From assembly GCA_028564705.1 (NCBI GenBank), contig JAPXFQ010000994.1, positions 1 to 64,000 on the forward strand: a stretch of 64,000 nt of DNA. The letters run 5' to 3'. Source of the stretch: Apricaphanius iberus (lineage: Eukaryota; Chordata; Actinopteri; Cyprinodontiformes; Aphaniidae). The position numbers were made by a program, and so were the translations under genes. Positions 57,601 through 64,000 of this stretch are shown here, piece by piece (within the stretch, counting starts at the first letter, position 1; each line of letters opens with the position of its first letter). Under the pieces are notes generated by a model that searched no databases, was not told the DNA's origin, and saw only the letters and a list, made by a program, of their open reading frames with translations.

Positions 57601-59400
57601 TTAGCCTATTTTTGTCTGTCCCTGCATCCTTAATTTCCCCTAGCTGTCCCAAGTTTCCTTGATTGTCTCCCTGATTTCCTTCCTGATGCATTTAAACCCC
57701 TTTGTATTTAATGTCCTTTGTCAGATCGTCGTCTTTTTCTCATCATTTGTCCAATTGTCTTCCATCAGTCATCATTTTTGCCTATGTTTCCTGAGTTTGG
57801 ACTGGTCTACATTAAAAACATGAGTCATCTAAACACTAAAAGCCTCTCTGCACCTGGGTTTGTCATTCAACACTTGACATCCTGCCCTCCTTGCCTCTGA
57901 ATTTGTTTCCCCAGCGACACCAAAACATTACTTCTCTGGTTGTTGATACTGCAGACTCAGAACCTCAGCATTGGTTGATGTTATCCTTTTGATTTTACTA
58001 CCACTTAACTTTTCTACAACTGTATCCCTGTGTGGTGTCTTCTTCAGTCTTCATTATGGTCTCTTAAAAACATTTTAGGAAAATTAGGTAAGTTCTGTAA
58101 GCATCTTCAGGCGACCGAAATCAATATATGTTTTTAGATTTTTGTTGTAAACTCCGACCCTCAAAGGTATGCAACGCATTGCGTTGGTTTATCACAGAAA
58201 ATGTATTGAAGTCCCTGGTTGTATAATTTAATATAAATGAATTCTGCCTACATCTGTCAGACACTGTAACACATTCTTTCTCACAACTGACTCTAAGCCA
58301 TTAAGCTTTGGTATCACATTTCTTTGCCCTGAGCTTCTCTGTGGTTTATTTTTCAACAAGCTAAGTAATGACCAATATTGCTTCTTAATTGGTGGACCCC
58401 CCCCCAACCAAGCAATAGTTTGGGTACTTTTGTACAAGAGAAAGGGGAAAGCAGTTCAACAGCCCTCGTTTCTGCAATGTTAGTCATTTTGGGTATAATA
58501 TAAATTATTTACACTTAGATCCAGCATGTTAGTTAAAACCATGTCCAAAATTGTGAACTCATGCAATATTAAGTACCTTCTTTACGAATCAATGCTACAA
58601 AAAGATTTTGATTACAACTGATCTGAAAATGTTGGTTTTATTCAACTGTTATTCCCATCATGTGGGTGTCATACAGGGAAGAATAAGACTAATACAGCTG
58701 ACGAGGATTCAACTCTCAACTTTTGTCTAAATACTTTCAATAAAACCTCCATGTGCCAGAAAATATTTAAATGTTTCAGTTAAGTGTCATAAATGTGTTT
58801 AAATTATTTGTGTGTTACACCAGGAACCTAAGATTTTATCCAGCTTTAACTACTTTAGCTACAGCTCTAACACTAATGTCCAACTTGGTAATACCTCAAT
58901 GAACAGCAGTTGCTGCTGTCTGGAATTTTAGCATGCTTTCACATGCTAACTTGTTATTCTTGGTTTAAATGGTGGATCATATAAGTAACATCTTCTGCCT
59001 TAATCAAAAAACATTTTTCTTCTTTTACATGGATGACAAACTAGATGATTTCATAAAAGAAACAACACAGATAAGCAACAGTTCTGTCACAAAGTGGGAC
59101 CCTGCAATGGTATTGACCGATCTGATAGAGTGATTAACAAGAGTAAAATTATCTCAAAATAATAATGAGTTTAACTAGTTTTTGTTCATGACAAAAATAT
59201 ATTGATTAAAATGTACCCAAGCAAAATGTTTGTAACCGAAACCAGCAGATAACATAAACTGCACACACTTTACTACTTTGCACTTTGTGGCTTTGTTATT
59301 TTGTGCTACATATGTCACTTTTAATGTGTGACTGTTAAAATCTAAAATGTTGCTCTCTGTCCTGTGTGTACTCAAAGTGTGTTATGCTATTTTTTTTTAC
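57601..59400. other. No recognisable gene or element
   Basis: Only short random frames; nothing with conserved motifs. Confidence 0.5.
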
Positions 59401-59404
59401 CAGG

Positions 59405-59528
59405 AATCCATTTTCTATACCCATGTGGTGCCTGTCTCCAGCAGTTGTTGGGTGAGAGTCAGGCTACACCCTGGACAGTCTCCAGTCAATCACAGGGTAA
59501 GACAAAGACACACAGGACAGACAAACAA

Positions 59529-59562
<34 letters not shown>

Positions 59563-59725
59563 ATACCTAAGGACAATTCAGAGTATTCAGTTGACCTAAC
59601 AGTCATGTTTTCTTGACTGTGAGTACCAGAAGAGAGCCCATGCAGCCACACGGAGAGCATGCAAACTCTAAGCAGTAAGACCCCAGGACTTCTTGCAGCA
59701 AGGCGACAGTGATACGAACTCACTG
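59405..59725 (-). repeat. Diverged GATG-tail dispersed repeat
   Basis: atccattttctatac, ggtgcctgtctccagcagtt, caccctggacagtctccagt, acctaaggacaattcagagt and gagagcatgcaaactctaag follow the same order as in 61,981-62,290, with more substitutions. It contains a (CA)n tract at 59,530-59,560. Confidence 0.75.
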
Positions 59726-59899
59726 TGAAGCTCATATTTTTGCCATCTGTTTGAAATACATCTGTAGTCTCTGGAAATCCATTCCCTGTGGAGGTTTATC
59801 CCAGTGTGCTGCTTACTGATATTTCTAGGAATGCAAGGATACCATTCATTTTAAAGCGATATAATGCTGATTCTTGGATCTGAGTAGTTGCAATGCAAT

Positions 59900-60158
59900 G
59901 ATTCAGAACACAGGATAAATTTTTGTTCTCTGCTTGTTACAACAAATTATCGTGAACTAAATAAAATTTAAAAAAAGAATAAAAATGACCACAAAACAAA
60001 AATTTCAAGTACAAAAAAAAAGTTATCTGTGAAATTATTTCAGCGTTTCCACATTTTAAGTATAGGTTGGTGGTTTTGGTTTACTAACCGATACCGATAC
60101 GAGTACATTAGAAGGGTATCGCATCGATACCAGTATTGTTATCGGTGCAACCTTCCAA
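59900..60158. mobile_element. hAT-like element, opposite end
   Basis: accgataccgatacgagtac and tatcggtgcaaccttcc at 60,088-60,158 are the inverse of the tagggatgcaccgat end at 42,423. The inner part also matches that copy. Confidence 0.6.
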
Positions 60159-61945
60159 ATTTCCAAACATAAGTATATGCTGTTGATATGTTCATGCATA
60201 TTTCACAAATCATAACAGTAATAAAATTAAAGCAAGTCCAAATCAGATCATAATTGTTTGGTTTTATTTCAAGAAAAAGAGATCAAGTTGGAGAAAAGTA
60301 TATTCATTTATCGGAAAGGTTTTCACCCATTTGTAGAAATGCTTTACCAACAAATATTAATATATGCACCATTGATAAATGCAGCAACTTCCACGATGAC
60401 TTTTGTCATTTCACAAAAAAATTTTGATAAATAAGTAGATTAGAGAACAGCTTATTGCAAGTCATAAAGTTTATAAAATGCCTCTCTTTTTTATTAAATG
60501 GTAATAACAGAATTATAAATGAAAAAAAAGGTCAGTAATAATGGAAATTCAAAATAATACCTCATTAAAGTTCATTAAAAGTAAGGATTTCTGCAGCCAA
60601 CCTGCTATTGTACATGTTTTCTGTTGCTGGGAGTTTGAGGAACTTCCACAATTTCTCAGAACTTTTTACCCCCTGAGAATGACAACGCTGTGATCTCTTC
60701 CGCCCTGTCCGGCCCATGCAGCCCTCGTCTTCCCTCTGTCCCGTGTGCACAACAATCCTTTGTTTTCAACGAGATGAAAGGGGACAAAAGCCACTATTGA
60801 AAAATACGACTGGCTGAGCGAGTAAGTGAAAGAGAGCAAGTTAGACAGGGAAGGGAGACCAGAACCGAGCGCTGAAGTGTGTGCGGCTGTTTTTACTGGT
60901 GTATCTGATCTTGTGTGAGCACGCAGTGCTTGACATTACATTACTGGGGAGCAGAGATGGGGCATAGATGGAATAATTGGTTCTGAAGGAAGGGTTGAGG
61001 TAGAAGAGAACCAGGTGACAAAAGATATGAAAGAGAAAGAAAGAGCGGGAAAGATGGCGAAGGATAGGATAGAGGAATGTGGAGTGACAAAAAGCTTGAC
61101 ATTAGTATTCCTGAGGAGAAAGTAATCCTTTCTACTTTGTGCGCCTGTCCAGCGTCCATAGCCATAAAGACACCCCTGCAGCCAGTGCACGTCTCTGAAA
61201 AGGCTCCAGCTGAATGGCTGAGACAACTGTCCACACCACAGCAGCCTCTGTAGCTGGACTGAATGGACGGTCTAAGCATTTACACACAGCGTGCCAAGAT
61301 GGCATCTGGTGAGCCAGCTCAAGACAACAGAAAGACAAACTTCATGCAGTCAAACTGAGCCACATAAATGAGCTGCTGTTGAGTCAACAGCTCTTTGGGG
61401 GGAAAATGATTAAAGGCAATCTGATTAGGACAGAATGTCTTCTTTTGAACTCATTTGCATTTCAAAACGCATTGAGGCTGAGCTGGGACACGGATCTGCA
61501 GATACGTCAAATTTCTGCGCGAGCCCTGTAGTTTTGTTCGAGATGTGAACATATTTACAAAAGTGTTGATTTCACTTGAATTTTTTTCATTCACATTTTG
61601 GCACAGTTTAACAACAAACTTTAATGTACTTTGTAAGAATTGTATGTGACGGAGCAAAACAAGCTACACCACAATTATGAAGAAGTAAAACCATTCGTGG
61701 TTTTCAGAAATCTTTAAAGCTACAAATCTGAAAGGTGCGGTGGGTATTTGTTTTAAGTTTCTTTTTACTCCGATACCTCCAAGCAAAATCTAGTTCAATC
61801 CATTGCCTATTAAGAAAGAGACGCCCTAATCTTAATATAGATGCAGCTGTTTTGTGAAGGCCTCAAAGGTTTGTTAGAGAATATTAGTGGACAAAGCAGA
61901 CAAATTAAGGAGAAAGTAGTGGAAGAGTTAAAAGTAGCTTTAGGG

Positions 61946-61948
<3 letters not shown>
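60159..61948. other. No recognisable gene or element
   Basis: Mixed composition. The segment at 60,800-61,300 is less AT-rich but has no conserved coding frame or splice pattern. Confidence 0.45.
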
Positions 61949-61983
<35 letters not shown>

Positions 61984-62287
61984 ATCCATCCATTTTCTTA
62001 ACCGCTTAATCCTTAATGGGTCGCGGGGGTGCTGGTGCCTATCTCCAGCTGTCAACGGCGAGAGGCAGGTACCCCCTGGACAGGTCGCCAGTCCATCACA
62101 GGGCAGGACAAACAGGACAAACAACCATGCACACACTCACACCTAAGGACAATTTACAGTGATCAATTAACCTGACAGTCATGTTTTTGGAATGTGGGAG
62201 GAAGCCGGAGTACCCGGAGGGAACCCACGCATGCACGGGGAGAACATGCAAACTCCATGCAAAGACCCTGGGCCGGGATACGAACCC

Positions 62288-62326
<39 letters not shown>
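61949..62326 (-). repeat. GATG-tail dispersed repeat bracketed by (TA)n tracts
   Basis: The element at 61,981-62,291 runs ccatccatccattttcttaa, ggtgcctatctccagctgtc, cctggacaggtcgccagtcc, gaggaagccggagtacccgg, gagaacatgcaaactccatg. It is the most complete of four copies here. (TA)n lies on both sides (61,949-61,980 and 62,292-62,325), so it either landed in a TA microsatellite or duplicated one. The sense is minus, with a GATG-type 3' tail. Confidence 0.8.
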
Positions 62327-62399
62327 TAGCATCTTAGAGAGATCCGTTCACTGAGTTTAATCCATCACTTAATAATAAGCGTATGGCAAAACTTTAAAG

Positions 62400-63050
62400 C
62401 TACAAAGTAAAAGCTGTCCACTTAAACTGACAAGGTGGGTGAGCAAGGCTTTAATCAGAGAAAAAAGAAAGACACCCATGTGGGAGGTGAAGAGATCCTG
62501 TGAAGAATCTGTCAACAGGATATTTTAGTCTTGACCTCCACCATCCTGACCCTTCATGGGTTGTAAGATTCCCTGCTACATTTTGCCAAAAGTCATTCCT
62601 CCAGGCCCATTCTCCTGCAGGCGTTTGAAGTGTCCACTCCAGAACAACTTATTCAAACTGTTGTATTAGTTAGCATGCCTCCATCTACTACAGAATCCTA
62701 TTAATCACCCATTCACTACACACATATGTGCAGCAGCAGAGAAACACCTAATACAGAAGATTAGGCAGTAAGGACTAGGGTTGGGGACCTCTGATGTAGG
62801 GAGGACTCAGCAATCATGTGGAGGAAGGTGCTCTGGTCCGATCAAAAAGAACTTCATGGCCTACCCACAATGTGTGGCAGAAATTTAAAATCCTTGAATC
62901 CTTGAACACAACATTCGACTGGCGAGAAATGGTGGTGGCAGCATCATGCTGTGGGGATGTGTTTCTTCAGTGGAAACAACTTGTTTGAGTTTCTACAAAG
63001 ATGGATGAAGCTAAATAGATGGCAATCCTCACCTCACAGCTTCTAAATAC
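62400..63050 (+). mobile_element. Tc1-like transposon fragments
   Basis: The first part at 62,400-62,525 has gcaaggctttaatcagagaa and gatcctgtgaagaatctgtc. The second part at 62,835-63,030 has gtgctctggtccgatcaaaa and ggtggtggcagcatcatgct, followed by gtggggatgtgtttcttcag. These follow a Tc1-like transposase gene in order (WSDQ-like and GGGSIMLWGCV-like blocks), with about 300 unrelated bases between. No open frame remains. Confidence 0.75.
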
Positions 63051-63129
63051 CCCTAAACATGCAGTCAGAATTTGTAAAGAATTTATTAAAAGTATATTTG
63101 TGTGTTAGAATAGTCCTGACAAAGTACTG

Positions 63130-64000
63130 ATTAAAGGGCCTGATTTATCAAAATCCTAATAATGACCACATAATTATGTGTGATGTAAAAAACAAATAGT
63201 GACAGTGGATTGTCTTTGTTTTTGTGGATGATCTACTAAGATTGCGTGAGCAATTTATAACAGGTGCAAGGAGCAGAATTCAAATTGGAATTTGTGGCTG
63301 CTGCTGTGTGCCATGAGCTGTGCCACAGCTTGGGAGAATAGGAATATGCGCATGGATTCATGATGTGTCTTTGGCAAATTAAGGGAGGACAAACATATCA
63401 GAAATTCTATTATTGTTACAGACTGAATTACTATTAGGCTAGAATGTTGTCAATTATATTGCTCGTTGATCAGTAATTAATGCGTACAGTGTAAATGTGC
63501 CGCTATCTGCTCTCTGCTCCATGCAGGCAGCATATTCCAGAGTCAGATTTATTAAACATGCAGCATGTCCAGAACAAGGTCTTTAAGATGTCCATATACT
63601 TCTAATGTTGTTGAAGTGCCAACGCGCTTTATCATGGCCTCTATTAAATGTCATGTTGCTGTAGAGAAAAAATTTTAAATTGAAAATGTGCAATCTGAAA
63701 TGAATTAATTTTGTTTTTAAAATGCGATATATATAGGCTTATTGTCAGTGTTGAATTGTACATGATTATTACATTTTATTAATTGGGACCTAGGAAGATT
63801 ATAACCACTCTGGTAGAATCTAATCAGGATCCATGCTGCAGGCGCGCTGAGCGCACAGTGAGTTATGATGCATCTTTGGCATGGGGGGGGCTTATCTACA
63901 TAACCGCAGGTTTATGGCCATTAGCGTGTTATTTACTATTAGGTTATATTGTGTATGAATTACTTTTTTCATTTGTCAATAATATACTTAAGTTAAATGT
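63130..64000. repeat. Repeat-derived sequence with internal direct repeats
   Basis: 63,350-63,460 and 63,862-63,965 are related (catgatgtgtctttggcaaa / tatgatgcatctttggcatg; gaattactattaggctagaa / ttatttactattaggttata). The last 100 bases match 10,498-10,600. The element is cut by the window edge. Confidence 0.45.

Overview
The window is nuclear DNA of a teleost fish. It is AT-rich, gene-poor and full of fish-type mobile elements: LINEs of the Rex1, Rex3, L2 and I/Nimb groups, Tc1-like, hAT-like and Harbinger-like DNA elements, a tyrosine-recombinase retrotransposon, and a dispersed repeat with a GATG tail. Two vertebrate genes can be assembled exon by exon with GT-AG splice sites, both on the minus strand.

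Gene 1 (23,023-29,866) is a SLAM/CD2-family immune receptor of 371 residues in five coding exons: signal peptide, V-type Ig domain without the usual disulfide, C2-type Ig domain, one membrane segment, and a tail with three tyrosine motifs. Its 5.2 kb first intron holds transposon debris. Gene 2 (36,484-53,822) is kcnj10, the inward-rectifier potassium channel Kir4.1, 436 residues, with its coding sequence split over five exons. In human, KCNJ10 lies beside SLAMF9 and other SLAM genes, so the pair looks like conserved synteny.

The left third (1-22,000) is mostly transposons: a terminal exon fragment of a multicopy ORF (38-243), an L2 fragment, an I/Nimb LINE invaded by Rex3, a head-to-head Rex3 piece, and an L2 copy (12.1-17.8 kb) split by a 4.6 kb Ngaro/DIRS-like element. 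A Rex1 copy follows at 19.5-21.0 kb.

The Ngaro-like element is the most informative object. It keeps its split direct repeats, nearly identical to each other. It carries a degraded gag with a CCCH plus CCHC zinc cluster and an RNase H, has lost the reverse transcriptase core, and keeps both ends of a tyrosine recombinase. It has no target-site duplication. The host L2 and the reconstructed circle junction share only a 5 bp CATTT, which marks where strand exchange took place, and a nested palindrome lies next to it.

The right third (54-64 kb), upstream of kcnj10, has no recognisable coding exon. It contains a MITE, Tc1 and hAT fragments, GATG-tailed repeats and microsatellites. All family names come from reading translated motifs and repeat ends by eye; no database search was run.
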